Positions 7,426 through 16,070 of a stretch of DNA of 64,000 bases are shown in pieces (the first letter of the stretch is position 1; each line of letters opens with the position of its first letter). The translations under genes were made by a program, and so were the position numbers. This DNA is from Streptomyces canus (GTDB taxonomy: Bacteria; Actinomycetota; Actinomycetes; Streptomycetales; Streptomycetaceae), in NCBI RefSeq assembly GCF_041435015.1, contig NZ_CP107989.1, forward strand, positions 8,556,001 through 8,620,000, in the 5' to 3' direction. The notes below the pieces were generated by a model, which worked only from the letters and a program-made list of their open reading frames with translations, searched no databases and was not told the origin of the DNA.

Positions 7426-8052
7426 ATGCAGGACGCGTACCGCACAGTGGCCCACCCAGGTGTGCACGAGACCGAGGTCAACCGCTCCCGCTTCCTGTGC
7501 GCCCTCGCCCCGGCGGCCACCGAGAAGGAGGCCCAGGACTTCGTCGCGGCCGTCCGCAAGGAGCACGCCGACGCCACCCACAACTGCTACGCCTACGTCA
7601 TCGGCGCCGACGCCGCGATCCAGAAGGCGAGCGACGACGGCGAACCCGGCGGCACCGCAGGGGTCCCCATGCTCCAGATGCTGCTGCGCCGCGACATGCG
7701 GTACGTCGCCGCCGTCGTCACCCGCTACTACGGCGGCGTCAAGCTCGGCGCGGGCGGACTCATCAGGGCGTACGGGGGCGCCGTCGGTGAGGCACTGGAC
7801 GCGGTGGGCACCCTCACCCGCCGCCGGTTCCGCCTCGCCACGGTGACCGTCGACCACCAGCGTGCCGGCAAGGTGCAGAACGACCTGCGCTCGACCGGAC
7901 GCGAGGTGCGGGACGTGCGGTACGGCGAGGCCGTCACCATCGAGATCGGGCTGCCGGACGCCGACGTGGACGCCTTCCGGGGGTGGCTCGCCGACGCCAC
8001 CGCGGGGACGGCCGGGTTCGAGCTGGGCGGGGAGGCCTACGGCGACGCGTGA
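7426..8052 (+). CDS. IMPACT/YigZ-family protein (UPF0029)
   Basis: A 208-residue two-domain protein. The N-terminal UPF0029 domain has HADATHNCYAYVIG, the family signature DDGEPGGTAGVPML, and VTRYYGGVKLGAGGLIRAYG. The C-terminal DUF1949-like domain follows from about residue 140. Eukaryotic IMPACT modulates GCN1/GCN2; the bacterial role is not established but is usually linked to translation. Length is typical. The start is supported by the -10 6 nt upstream. Confidence 0.85.
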   Translation: MQDAYRTVAHPGVHETEVNRSRFLCALAPAATEKEAQDFVAAVRKEHADATHNCYAYVIGADAAIQKASDDGEPGGTAGVPMLQMLLRRDMRYVAAVVTRYYGGVKLGAGGLIRAYGGAVGEALDAVGTLTRRRFRLATVTVDHQRAGKVQNDLRSTGREVRDVRYGEAVTIEIGLPDADVDAFRGWLADATAGTAGFELGGEAYGDA

Positions 8053-8091
8053 ATCAGGTGGGCAAGGGCTCCGGCGTCAGACCCTCCTCGC

Positions 8092-8131
8092 CGATCTGGC
8101 GATCTACCGATCTGCCGATCTGCCGATCCGA
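8092..8131. repeat. Five tandem 8-bp units (CGATCTGC-like)
   Basis: CGATCTGG, CGATCTAC, CGATCTGC, CGATCTGC and CGATCCGA abut without spacers between the IMPACT gene and a small minus-strand gene. It is a microsatellite-like tract. A minus-strand frame across it (8054-8362) encodes a DRQIG repeat, but I do not regard that frame as a gene. Confidence 0.7.
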
Positions 8132-8142
8132 CTGGTAGATGG

Positions 8143-8409
8143 TCACGGCCTTGCCGACCGCGCGCGGATCCGCTCCATCGCGCGCGCACCGGCGGCCCAG
8201 CCGGACCTGCCCGCCTCCTGCCCCGCCGTCTCCAGCGCTCCCTTCACCACGAGAGCCACACCTGCAGCCGCGACGGCCGTCGCAGTGGTGCTTCTTTTCA
8301 CATGGGCGGCCCGAAGTCGCTGAACCTGTTTCCCGGCCGGTGCGTGAAGGCCGTTCTGCCAAGCGTTTGCCCAGGCAGGCGAGTTGGCTTGAATGCGGCG
8401 AGTGGGCAC
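8143..8409 (-). CDS. Small hypothetical protein with one hydrophobic segment
   Basis: An 88-residue reading frame. A basic stretch (KQVQRLRAAHVKRS) is followed by an Ala/Val-rich segment TATAVAAAGVALVV that could span or associate with the membrane, then a polar basic tail. No family is recognised. The GTG start has no clear ribosome binding site. The composition is protein-like, unlike the competing Arg/Ser-rich frames here. It is divergent from sbcD. Confidence 0.45.
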   Translation of the reverse strand: MPTRRIQANSPAWANAWQNGLHAPAGKQVQRLRAAHVKRSTTATAVAAAGVALVVKGALETAGQEAGRSGWAAGARAMERIRARSARP

Positions 8410-8468
8410 AAAGAGCGTGGTGGCGGACGATTACGGGAGTAACCGTCCGTGATGTCAGACCCGGCCGT

Positions 8469-8482
8469 TAGTCTCGGGGATC
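8469..8482 (+). promoter_or_regulatory. Probable -10 of the sbcDC promoter
   Basis: TAGTCT (8469-8474) lies 8 nt before the sbcD ATG, with no Shine-Dalgarno sequence. It fits the short-leader or leaderless pattern seen repeatedly in this window. Confidence 0.35.
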
Positions 8483-9646
8483 ATGAGGCTGCTGCACACT
8501 TCCGACTGGCATCTCGGCCGGGCGTTCCACCGGGTCAACATGCTCGGGGCCCAGGCCGAGTTCATCGGTCACCTCGTGACGACCGTGCGGGAGCACGGGG
8601 TGGACGCGGTGGTCGTGTCGGGAGACGTGTACGACCGCGCGGTGCCGCCGCTCGCCGCGGTAGAGCTGTTCGACGCCGCCCTGCACCGGCTCGCCGACCT
8701 CGGCGTGCCGACGGTGATGATCTCCGGGAATCACGACTCCGCCCGCCGCCTGGGTGTCGGCGCGGGGCTGATCGGTCGCGCCGGCATCCATCTGCGCACC
8801 GACCCGGCGGCGTGCGGGACGCCCGTGGTCCTCTCAGATGTCCATGGTGACGTGGCCTTCTACGGGCTGCCGTATCTCGAACCCGCCCTGGTGAAGGACG
8901 GGTTCGGCGTGGAGAAGGCGGGCCACGAGGCGGTGCTCGCCGCCGCCATGGACCGTGTGCGCGCCGACCTCGCGACGCGCGCGCGGGGGACGCGGTCCGT
9001 CGTGCTCGCCCACGCCTTCGTCACGGGCGGCGAGACCAGCGACAGCGAGCGGGACATCACCGTCGGCGGGGTGGCCGCCGTGCCCTCCGGGGTCTTCGAC
9101 GGGGTCGACTACGCGGCCCTCGGGCATCTGCACGGCAGCCAGACCATCACCGAGCGCGTGCGCTACTCCGGCTCCCCGCTGCCCTACTCCTTCTCGGAGA
9201 CCGACCACCGCAAGAGCATGTGGCTGGTCGACCTGGATGCCGAGGGCGCGGTCACCGCCGTGCGCGTCGACTGCCCGGTGCCGCGGGCATTGGCCCGGAT
9301 CCGGGGGACGCTGGAGGAACTCCTCGCCGACCCGCGGCTCGTCCCTCAGGAGGAGGCGTGGGTCGAGGCGACTCTCACCGACCCGGTCCGCCCCGCGGAA
9401 CCCATGTCCCGGCTCTGTGAGCGCTTCCCGCACACGCTCAGCCTCGTGTTCGATCCCGAGCGGACCCCGGACGACCCCGATGTGTCGTACGCCCGGCGGC
9501 TGGCCGGGCGCAGCGACCAGGAGATCGCCGAGGACTTCGTGGCCCATGTGCGCGGCGCCGGGCCCGACGAGGGTGAACAGACCGTGCTGCGGGACGCGTT
9601 CGACGCCGTCCGCGCGGACGAGACCGTGCGGGAGGTGGCGCGGTGA
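8483..9646 (+). CDS. sbcD: SbcD nuclease subunit of SbcCD
   Basis: Mre11-type metallophosphoesterase that cleaves hairpins and protein-blocked DNA ends with SbcC. The 387 residues show the metal-binding motifs in order: SDWHLGRAF (residues 7-15), VVSGDVYDRAVPP, MISGNHDSARR, VLAHAFVTGG and ALGHLHGSQ. Its stop overlaps the GTG of sbcC (GTGA), so the complex is made from one message. Confidence 0.95.
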   Translation: MRLLHTSDWHLGRAFHRVNMLGAQAEFIGHLVTTVREHGVDAVVVSGDVYDRAVPPLAAVELFDAALHRLADLGVPTVMISGNHDSARRLGVGAGLIGRAGIHLRTDPAACGTPVVLSDVHGDVAFYGLPYLEPALVKDGFGVEKAGHEAVLAAAMDRVRADLATRARGTRSVVLAHAFVTGGETSDSERDITVGGVAAVPSGVFDGVDYAALGHLHGSQTITERVRYSGSPLPYSFSETDHRKSMWLVDLDAEGAVTAVRVDCPVPRALARIRGTLEELLADPRLVPQEEAWVEATLTDPVRPAEPMSRLCERFPHTLSLVFDPERTPDDPDVSYARRLAGRSDQEIAEDFVAHVRGAGPDEGEQTVLRDAFDAVRADETVREVAR

Positions 9647-12636
9647 GGCTGCACCGGCTGGACATCACGGCCTTCGGGCCGTTCGGCGGCTCCCAGACGG
9701 TCGACTTCGACGAGCTGTCGGCGGCGGGTCTGTTCCTGCTGCACGGGCCGACGGGGGCGGGCAAGACGTCGGTGCTGGACGCCGTGTGCTATGCGCTGTA
9801 CGGCGCCGTCCCGGGAGCCCGTCAGAGCGGACAGGGCATGACTCTGCGAAGCGATCACGCCGTCGCGAGTACCCGCACCGAGGTCCGCCTCGAACTCACC
9901 GTCGCCGGACGCCGGTTGGAGATCACCCGGCAGCCGCCGTGGGCGCGCCCTAAGAAGCGCGGTTCCGGTACGACGCTCGACAAGGCGCAGAGCTGGCTGC
10001 GCGAGTACGACGGGGCAGGCGGGGCGTGGAAGGACCTGAGCCGGTCCCACCAGGAGATCGGTGAGGAGATCACCCAGCTGCTCGGCATGAGCCGCGAGCA
10101 GTTCTGCCAGGTCGTGCTGTTGCCCCAGGGCGACTTCGCGCGCTTCCTGCGGGCCGACGCCGAAGCGCGCGGCAAGCTGCTGGGACGGCTCTTCGACACC
10201 CATCGGTTCGCCGAGGTCGAGAAGCGGCTGACCGAGCGGCGCCGTGCCGCCGAGGCGCAGGTGCGTGAGGGGGATGCCGCGCTGCTGGCCGACGCGCACC
10301 GCATGCAGCAGGCGGCCGGAGAGGCCATGGAGCTGCCCGAGCTGGCGCCCGGTGAGCCGGGTCTTGCCGAGGCCGTCCTGAGCGCGGCCGCCGTGGCCCG
10401 CAGCACCGCCCGTGAGCAGCTGACGATCGCCCACTGCGGACTCGGGGCCGCGGAGTCCGCCCAGGCCGCCGCCGAGCGGGCCCTGACCGACGTACGCGAA
10501 GTCGACCGGCTGCAACGCCGGTTCGCCCAGGCGCACGAGCGGGCAGCGCTGCTCGAGGAGCGCGCCGACGGCTACCACCAGGCGCAGGCCAGGATGGAGC
10601 GGTCCCGCAAGGCGGAGGCGGTGGCGCCCGCGCTGGAGCTGCGGGAGGCGGCGGAGGCGGAGCACCGCCGGGCGGCCGTGGCCGAGGCACGCGCGCGTGG
10701 GCTGCTGCCGGACACCTTCGCGGGAGCGGGCGCCGCCGGACTCGCCGCCGCCGCACGCCGCGCGGCCGAGGAGCTGGGCGGCCTGGACTCGGCCCGGCGC
10801 GCCGAGCAGCGCCTGGCCGAACTCGTCGCGGAGCGCGCCGACCTGGACCGCCAGGAGCGCTCCGACGAGGAGGTTCTCCAGGAGGCCGAGGCATGGCTGG
10901 CCGGGTGGGAGCAGGCCCGCGCGGGTCTTCGCCGCGGCGTCGAGTCCGCCCAGGAGGCGGCCACCCGCGCCGAACAGCTGGCCGTGCAGCGGGAGCCCGC
11001 CCGCAAGCGGCTCGCCGCCGCACGCCAGCGCGACCAGTTCGCCCGGGACACCGACGATGCCCAGCAGCGGGTCATCGACGCGACGGACCGCGCGCTGAAG
11101 GCCCGCGCCGAGTGGCTGGACGTCAAGGAGCAGCGGCTGAACGGCATCGCCGCCGAGCTGGCCGCACAGCTCACCGCCGGCGAGCCCTGCGCGGTCTGCG
11201 GCGCCACCGAGCACCCCGCCCCCGCTCGCAAGGACGCCGGACACGTCGACCGGGAGACCGAGGAGCGCGCGCTCGCCACCTCGCAGCACGCCGACGATCA
11301 GCGCGCCGAGGCCGAGCGGCGCCTCGCCTTCGTCCAGCGGGCCCTGGCTGCCGCCCAGGGCGAGGCCGGGGACACCTCCACCGAGGAACTCACCGTCCAG
11401 GCCGACGAGTTGGAGCGCGAATACGCCCAGGTCCGCACCGCCGCCTCGGCGCTGCACACCGCGACGGAACAGCTGCGGCAGGCCGAGCGGGAGCGTGAAC
11501 AGCGTCTGTCGGCCCAGCAGGACGCCGTCGTACGCACCGCGACCCGCGGCGCCCGCCGGGACGCCCTGGACCGGGAACGCACCAGCCTGGAAGCGGAGTT
11601 GACCGAAGCACGCGGTGCCGCCGACAGCGTGGCCGCCCGCGCCGCCCAGCTGGAGCGGCAGGCCGCACTGCTCACCGACGCCGCCGACACCGCGCGCGTC
11701 GCCGAGGACACCGCCCAGCGGCTCAAGGACGCCGACGCCCGGCTCGCCGACGCCGCCTTCCGGGCCGGCTTCGACACCCCGCAGGCCGCGGCGGCCGCCC
11801 TCCTCGACGAGACGGCCCACCGCGACCTGCAGCACCGGCTGGACGCCTGGCAGGCCGAGGAGGCCGGCGTACGAGCCGTACTCGCCGAGACCGACACCGC
11901 CGACGCCGCCCAGCAGGAGCCCGCCGACGTGGCGCGGGCGGAGCAGGCCGCCGCCGACGCGGGCCGCCGGGTCCGCGAGGCCGCCTCCGCGTGCGACGCG
12001 GCCGCCCGGCGCTGCGCCGAACTCGACCGGCTCTCCGCCCGCTCGGCCACCGGCCTCAGGCTGCTGGCGCCGCTGCGCGAGGAGTACGACCGGGTGGCCC
12101 GGCTGTCCGCGCTCGCCGCGGGCACCTCCGCGAACAACGAACGCAAGATGCGGCTGGAGGCCTATGTGCTCGCGGCCCGCCTGGAGCAGGTGGCGGCCGC
12201 CGCGACCGCGCGCCTGCAACGCATGTCCTCCGGCCGCTACACCCTCGTCCACTCCGACGACCGCACCGGACGCGGCCGCAGCGGACTCGGGCTGCACGTC
12301 GTCGACGCCTGGACCGGACGCGAGCGGGACACAGCGACCCTGTCGGGCGGGGAGACCTTCTTCGCCTCCCTCGCGCTGGCCCTCGGCCTCGCGGACGTCG
12401 TCACCGACGAGGCCGGCGGGGTCCGGCTCGACACCCTCTTCATCGACGAGGGCTTCGGCAGCCTCGACGACCAGACCCTGGACGAGGTCCTCGACGTCCT
12501 GGACTCACTGCGGGAGCGCGACCGCAGCGTGGGCATCGTGAGCCATGTGGCCGACCTGCGCCGGCGGATCCACGCCCAGCTGGAGGTCGTGAAGGGGCGC
12601 TCGGGGTCGGTGCTGACACAGCGGGGCGGAGGCTGA
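9643..12636 (+). CDS. sbcC: SbcC ATPase subunit of SbcCD
   Basis: A Rad50/SMC-like ATPase of 997 residues that pairs with SbcD at DNA ends. Walker A GPTGAGKTS is at residues 35-43. A long Glu/Arg/Ala-rich coiled coil is interrupted near residue 515 by the zinc hook CAVC. The ABC signature LSGGETFFASLALALGLAD lies near residue 900, followed by Walker B DTLFIDEGFGSLD. The GTG start overlaps the sbcD stop by 4 bp. The whole gene is intact and of family-typical length. Confidence 0.95.
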   Translation: MRLHRLDITAFGPFGGSQTVDFDELSAAGLFLLHGPTGAGKTSVLDAVCYALYGAVPGARQSGQGMTLRSDHAVASTRTEVRLELTVAGRRLEITRQPPWARPKKRGSGTTLDKAQSWLREYDGAGGAWKDLSRSHQEIGEEITQLLGMSREQFCQVVLLPQGDFARFLRADAEARGKLLGRLFDTHRFAEVEKRLTERRRAAEAQVREGDAALLADAHRMQQAAGEAMELPELAPGEPGLAEAVLSAAAVARSTAREQLTIAHCGLGAAESAQAAAERALTDVREVDRLQRRFAQAHERAALLEERADGYHQAQARMERSRKAEAVAPALELREAAEAEHRRAAVAEARARGLLPDTFAGAGAAGLAAAARRAAEELGGLDSARRAEQRLAELVAERADLDRQERSDEEVLQEAEAWLAGWEQARAGLRRGVESAQEAATRAEQLAVQREPARKRLAAARQRDQFARDTDDAQQRVIDATDRALKARAEWLDVKEQRLNGIAAELAAQLTAGEPCAVCGATEHPAPARKDAGHVDRETEERALATSQHADDQRAEAERRLAFVQRALAAAQGEAGDTSTEELTVQADELEREYAQVRTAASALHTATEQLRQAEREREQRLSAQQDAVVRTATRGARRDALDRERTSLEAELTEARGAADSVAARAAQLERQAALLTDAADTARVAEDTAQRLKDADARLADAAFRAGFDTPQAAAAALLDETAHRDLQHRLDAWQAEEAGVRAVLAETDTADAAQQEPADVARAEQAAADAGRRVREAASACDAAARRCAELDRLSARSATGLRLLAPLREEYDRVARLSALAAGTSANNERKMRLEAYVLAARLEQVAAAATARLQRMSSGRYTLVHSDDRTGRGRSGLGLHVVDAWTGRERDTATLSGGETFFASLALALGLADVVTDEAGGVRLDTLFIDEGFGSLDDQTLDEVLDVLDSLRERDRSVGIVSHVADLRRRIHAQLEVVKGRSGSVLTQRGGG

Positions 12637-12638
12637 GG

Positions 12639-13085
12639 TCAGCGCCCCAGGGGCCGCCGGGGGAGCGGGGAGGAGTAGACGACGCTCGTGGTCACCGAGC
12701 CCAGCGTGCCGATCTTGCCCGACACCTCCTCCAGGTGACGCATCGAGCGGGCGGCCACCTTGATGACGAAGCAGTCGTCGCCGGTCACGTGGTGCGCCTC
12801 CAGGATCTCGGGCGTCACGGCGACCAGGTCGTGGAAGGGCTTGTAGTTGCCGTTGGGGTACCGAAGGCGGACGAACGCCAGGATCGGCAGGCCCAGCCGG
12901 TCGGGGTCGACGACCGCGGCGTACCCCTGGATGACCCCTGCCTCCTCCAGCCGCCGCACCCGCTCGGTGACCGCGCTCGCGGACATCGACACGGCCCGGG
13001 CGAGTTCGGCATAACTCGCCCGGCCCTCCCGCTGGAGGACTTCTAGGATGCGCCAGTCGGTGGCGTCCGGGGAATACGCGGTCAT
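12639..13085 (-). CDS. Lrp/AsnC-family transcriptional regulator
   Basis: A 148-residue feast/famine regulator. The N-terminal helix-turn-helix (ATDWRILEVLQREGRASYAELARAVSMSASAVTERVRRLEEAGVI) is followed by the RAM/ligand domain with THE usual VTGDDCFVIKVAARSM strand. Such proteins respond to amino acids and form octamers. It is divergent from the rhodanese gene across 94 bp and probably regulates it and itself. The internal ATG at MTAYSPDATDW is chosen as start; longer upstream frames would enter the rhodanese gene. Confidence 0.85.
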   Translation of the reverse strand: MTAYSPDATDWRILEVLQREGRASYAELARAVSMSASAVTERVRRLEEAGVIQGYAAVVDPDRLGLPILAFVRLRYPNGNYKPFHDLVAVTPEILEAHHVTGDDCFVIKVAARSMRHLEEVSGKIGTLGSVTTSVVYSSPLPRRPLGR

Positions 13086-13100
13086 GCCCGAGAAATAGCA

Positions 13101-13110
13101 GGGATATCCC
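13101..13110. promoter_or_regulatory. GGGATATCCC palindrome in a divergent Lrp promoter
   Basis: A perfect 10-bp palindrome 15 bp upstream of the Lrp-type regulator gene. The same region has AGAAAT (13091-13096) and ATTTCT (13170-13175) as distant inverted copies near the two starts. Lrp proteins wrap several sites, so an autoregulatory role is plausible. Confidence 0.35.
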
Positions 13111-13166
13111 GGGCCGAGCAAGGCCCGCGCCGTGGAATCTCCCTTCTGGTCGTTGATCGCCGACCG

Positions 13167-13179
13167 TAGATTTCTGGCC
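13167..13179 (+). promoter_or_regulatory. -10 element of a probable leaderless promoter
   Basis: TAGATT (13167-13172) then 7 nt then the ATG of the rhodanese gene. There is no ribosome binding site. Confidence 0.45.
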
Positions 13180-13665
13180 ATGACGACAACCGACGCACTC
13201 ACCCCGAACGCCGTTCTGCGCGTCGCCCCCGCCACCCCGGCCGAGGCCGCCGCCTACTTCCGTGCCAGTCTCGTCTTCCACGCCGACGTGTCCGACGTCG
13301 GCGCCGCGCTCGCCGCCGACGGCGACCCCGGCTTCGTCGTCCTCGACTCCCGCTCCACCGCCGCCTGGGACCAGGGCCATGTCCCGGGTGCGGTCCATCT
13401 GCCCACCGCGCTCATCCCCGAGCAGGCCGGACAACTCCTCGACAGGTCCGTGCCCGTCGTGACGTACTGCTGGGGCCCGGGCTGCAACGGTGCCACCCGC
13501 GCCGCGTCGGCTCTCGCCGAACTCGGCTTCCAGGTCAAGGAGATGCTCGGCGGCTTCGAGTACTGGGTGCGCGAGGGCTTCGAGTTCGAGACCTGGGAGG
13601 GCCGCGAGCGCCGCGCCGCGGACCCGTTGACCGCCCCGTCCGGCTCGGAGGACTGCGGTTGCTGA
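13180..13665 (+). CDS. Rhodanese-like sulfurtransferase
   Basis: A single-domain rhodanese of 161 residues. GFVVLDSRSTAAWDQGHVPGAVHLPTALIP is the CH2A region. VTYCWGPGCNGATRAASALAELGF holds the candidate active-site cysteine, in an unusually long CWGPGC loop with two cysteines rather than the canonical six-residue loop. The end EDCGC adds two more cysteines that could carry persulfide or metal. It sits opposite an Lrp regulator, suggesting amino-acid- or sulfur-responsive control. Confidence 0.8.
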   Translation: MTTTDALTPNAVLRVAPATPAEAAAYFRASLVFHADVSDVGAALAADGDPGFVVLDSRSTAAWDQGHVPGAVHLPTALIPEQAGQLLDRSVPVVTYCWGPGCNGATRAASALAELGFQVKEMLGGFEYWVREGFEFETWEGRERRAADPLTAPSGSEDCGC

Positions 13666-13684
13666 GCCCCGGGGATTCCGGTGC

Positions 13685-13720
13685 GGTTCCTGTGCAGGTG
13701 CAACCCTGAGGTTCCTGTGC
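13685..13720. repeat. Two direct copies of GGTTCCTGTGC
   Basis: Identical 11-mers at 13685-13695 and 13710-13720, spaced 25 bp start to start, lie directly upstream of the -10 of the Imm21-like gene. They could be a direct-repeat operator or simply a short duplication. Confidence 0.4.
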
Positions 13721-13723
13721 GTG

Positions 13724-13736
13724 TAGGTTCTGGCGC
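13724..13736 (+). promoter_or_regulatory. -10 element of a probable leaderless promoter
   Basis: TAGGTT (13724-13729) then 7 nt then the ATG of the Imm21-like gene. No Shine-Dalgarno sequence. Confidence 0.4.
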
Positions 13737-14252
13737 ATGGTGCGATACGCGGAGCCGGGCGCGGTGGAGTGGGTCGAGTCGGGCGGCGGCCCGCTCATAG
13801 TGGTTCCGGAGACGGTGCTGCCGTTCTGGGCGGGCGCCGACGGCGACGAGACGGCCTCCGACTACGACCGGGCCTGTGAAGTGGACGGCTTTGTGGGCCT
13901 GTTGCCGGTCGGCGACGCCGCCGCTCTGGTCCTCGGGGACGAGCCTGCTTCGACCTCCTACCTCCCCGACCACGACACTTTCGTACGGTGGTGTGCCGCC
14001 GACTCCGAGGACGAACTCCTCGCCGAAGTCCCCGCCGCCCTCGCCACGGCCGCCTGGGAGGACGAGGTGAACTGGTCGGTACCCGGCCCGGTCGTCCTCT
14101 TCGACGCGGCCTGGCCCGGCAACGACTCCGTGAACACCGACCACTTGAAGGTCTCGCTGGCCCCGGGCCGGTACGCGGTACGCGCCGCCAACGTACGGCC
14201 CGGGCCGGAGACCTGGCTGGGTCTCGTCCAGCTGCGCCGGCTCCCGGACTGA
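13737..14252 (+). CDS. Imm21-family-like protein (orphan immunity homologue)
   Basis: A 171-residue acidic protein. VEWVESGGGPLIVVPETVLPFWAGADG, then DYDRACEVDGFVGLLPVGDAAALVLGDEPASTSYLP, resembles the Imm21 family, whose members neutralise polymorphic toxins of bacterial competition systems. A strand-rich C-terminal half contains RYAVRAANV. No toxin with a matching C-terminal domain is in the window, so it is an orphan immunity gene or a family member with another role. The assignment is from remembered family features, not a search. Confidence 0.55.
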   Translation: MVRYAEPGAVEWVESGGGPLIVVPETVLPFWAGADGDETASDYDRACEVDGFVGLLPVGDAAALVLGDEPASTSYLPDHDTFVRWCAADSEDELLAEVPAALATAAWEDEVNWSVPGPVVLFDAAWPGNDSVNTDHLKVSLAPGRYAVRAANVRPGPETWLGLVQLRRLPD

Positions 14253-14254
14253 GT

Positions 14255-14289
14255 GCCGTTCACGTGCGCGACGCCGCCGGGTGAACGGC
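14255..14289. terminator. 9-bp hairpin after the Imm21-like gene
   Basis: GCCGTTCAC and GTGAACGGC pair perfectly around a 17-nt loop, starting 3 nt after the stop codon. A second hairpin follows immediately. Confidence 0.5.
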
Positions 14290-14296
14290 TGCGGCC

Positions 14297-14333
14297 GGTG
14301 ACCGACTTGGACCATGGGTTCGAGTCGGTCACC
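14297..14333. terminator. 11-bp hairpin between convergent genes
   Basis: GGTGACCGACT and AGTCGGTCACC form a perfect stem with a 15-nt loop. With the preceding hairpin it makes a bidirectional termination zone between the Imm21-like and DUF885 genes. Confidence 0.6.
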
Positions 14334-14345
14334 TGATCCGGAGCG

Positions 14346-16037
14346 TCAGAGCCGCGCCAGTTCGTCCACCAGGTCGTCCAGTCCCAACGAGCCCTGCGAC
14401 AGCGCCGCCATGTGCCAGGCCTTCAGGTCGAAGGCGTCGCCGTGCCGTTCGCGGGCCTTCTCCCGGCCCAGCAGCCAGGCCCGCTCGCCCAGCTTGTAGC
14501 CGATCGCCTGGCCGGGGATCGTGAGGTAGCGGGTCAGTTCACTCTCCACGAAGTCCGCCGGACGGCTGCTGTGCGCACCGAAGAACTCCTGCGCCAGCTC
14601 GGGGGTCCAGCGCTCGCCCGGGTGGAAGGGGGAGTCCGCCGGGATCTCCAGCTCCAGATGCATGCCGATGTCGACGATGACGCGGGCGGCCCGCATCATC
14701 TGCGCGTCGAGATAGCCGAGCCGCTGCTCCGGGTCCGTGAGGAAGCCCAGTTCGTCCATCAGCCGCTCCGCGTACAGCGCCCAGCCCTCCGCGTTGGCGC
14801 TGACCCCGCCCACCGCTGCCTGGTAGCGGGAGAGGTTCTCCGCGACATGGGCCCACTGGGCGAGCTGGAGGTGATGGCCGGGGACGCCCTCGTGGTACCA
14901 GGTGGAGACGAGGTCGTAGACCGGGAAACGGGTCTGGCCCATGGTCGGCAGCCAGGTGCGGCCGGGACGCGAGAAGTCCTCCGACGGGGGCGTGTAGTAC
15001 GGCGCCGCCGCACCACCGGGCGGCGCGATGCAGGACTCCACCTTCCGTACCCGCTCGGCGAGTTCGAAGTGGGTGCCGTCGAGCGAGTCGATCGCCTGGT
15101 CCATCAGGCCCTGGAGCCAGTCGCGGACCTCGTCGACACCTTCGATGTGCTTGCCGTGCTCGTCGAGGTGGGCGAGCGCCACCCAGGGCGTCCCGGCGCC
15201 GGGCAGGATCTTCTCGGCCTCCCGCTCCATCTCGGCGAGCAGCCGGTGGTACTCGGACCAGCCGTACGCGTACGCCTCGTCCAGGTCGAGGTCCGTGCCG
15301 TTGAAGTAGCGCGCCCAGCGGGCGTACCGCTCCCGGCCCACCGTGTTCGAGGCGCCCTCGATCATCGGCGTGTACACGTCCCGCATCCAGTCGCGCAGTT
15401 CCACCACGGAGGCCGTCGCGGCGCGGGCGGCCTCGTCCAGCTCCGCGCGCAGCGCCTCGGGGCCCGCCGAGACGAAGTCCTCGAACCAGCCACGGCCGTT
15501 GCCGTCGGTGTCCGCCCACTCGGTGAGCTGCTCGACGAAGGTGGCGGTCGGACGCGGCGCCGCGTACAGCTTGCGCTCCAGACCGAGCGCGAGGGACTCG
15601 CGGTAACCCGCGTACGCGGTCGGTACCTCCCGCAGCCGCTCCGCGATCGCCGCCCAGTCCTGCTCCGTCTCCGTCGGGGTGACGGTGAAGACCTCGCGGA
15701 TCGAGTGGGCGGGCGTGGCCATGTTGCCGACCGCGCGCAGCCCCTCGTCCGCCTCGTGCACGGCGAGTTCGGCCGTCAGGCGCTCCCGCAACAGCCGACC
15801 GCACCGGCGCTCGATGTCACTGTCCGCGCCGGACCGCCGCTCGGCCTCGTCGAGCTTCGCGAGCGTGGCCCGCTGGAGCTCCGCGAGCGCCTCCTGTCCC
15901 GCCGGCGAGGTATCGGGAAGCTTGCTCGAACTCTCCTTCACACCCAGGTAGGTACCGGTGATCGGATCGAGGGCGATGAGCTCGTCGACGTAGGCGTCGG
16001 CGACCTGACGGGGCAGCGGGCTCTGAGTCTCAGACAT
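14346..16037 (-). CDS. DUF885-family metallopeptidase-like protein
   Basis: A 563-residue DUF885 protein. The family is predicted to be zinc peptidases with an all-helical fold: STWYHEGVPGHHLQLAQW supplies the HE...H zinc motif, and SANAEGWALYAERLMDELGF supplies the downstream Glu. There is no signal peptide, so it is cytoplasmic. The ATG at MSETQSP is chosen as start; two Met codons lie up to 15 bp upstream. Substrates are unknown. Confidence 0.8.
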   Translation of the reverse strand: MSETQSPLPRQVADAYVDELIALDPITGTYLGVKESSSKLPDTSPAGQEALAELQRATLAKLDEAERRSGADSDIERRCGRLLRERLTAELAVHEADEGLRAVGNMATPAHSIREVFTVTPTETEQDWAAIAERLREVPTAYAGYRESLALGLERKLYAAPRPTATFVEQLTEWADTDGNGRGWFEDFVSAGPEALRAELDEAARAATASVVELRDWMRDVYTPMIEGASNTVGRERYARWARYFNGTDLDLDEAYAYGWSEYHRLLAEMEREAEKILPGAGTPWVALAHLDEHGKHIEGVDEVRDWLQGLMDQAIDSLDGTHFELAERVRKVESCIAPPGGAAAPYYTPPSEDFSRPGRTWLPTMGQTRFPVYDLVSTWYHEGVPGHHLQLAQWAHVAENLSRYQAAVGGVSANAEGWALYAERLMDELGFLTDPEQRLGYLDAQMMRAARVIVDIGMHLELEIPADSPFHPGERWTPELAQEFFGAHSSRPADFVESELTRYLTIPGQAIGYKLGERAWLLGREKARERHGDAFDLKAWHMAALSQGSLGLDDLVDELARL

Positions 16038-16070
16038 GCGGTCCATCCTCATACGGGGACCTCGCGGGAG

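Noticed and set aside
8054..8362. A 102-codon minus-strand frame
   Set aside because: It runs through the 8-bp tandem repeats and has Cys/Gly/Arg-rich composition. The overlapping frame 8143-8409 looks more protein-like.
9346..12297. A 983-codon minus-strand frame
   Set aside because: It lies antisense to sbcC, which has all expected motifs. The translation is low-complexity Gly/Leu/Arg.
14297..14333. GGTTCGAGTC, resembling a tRNA T-loop
   Set aside because: The flanks form a simple 11-bp terminator hairpin. No cloverleaf, anticodon arm or acceptor stem can be drawn.
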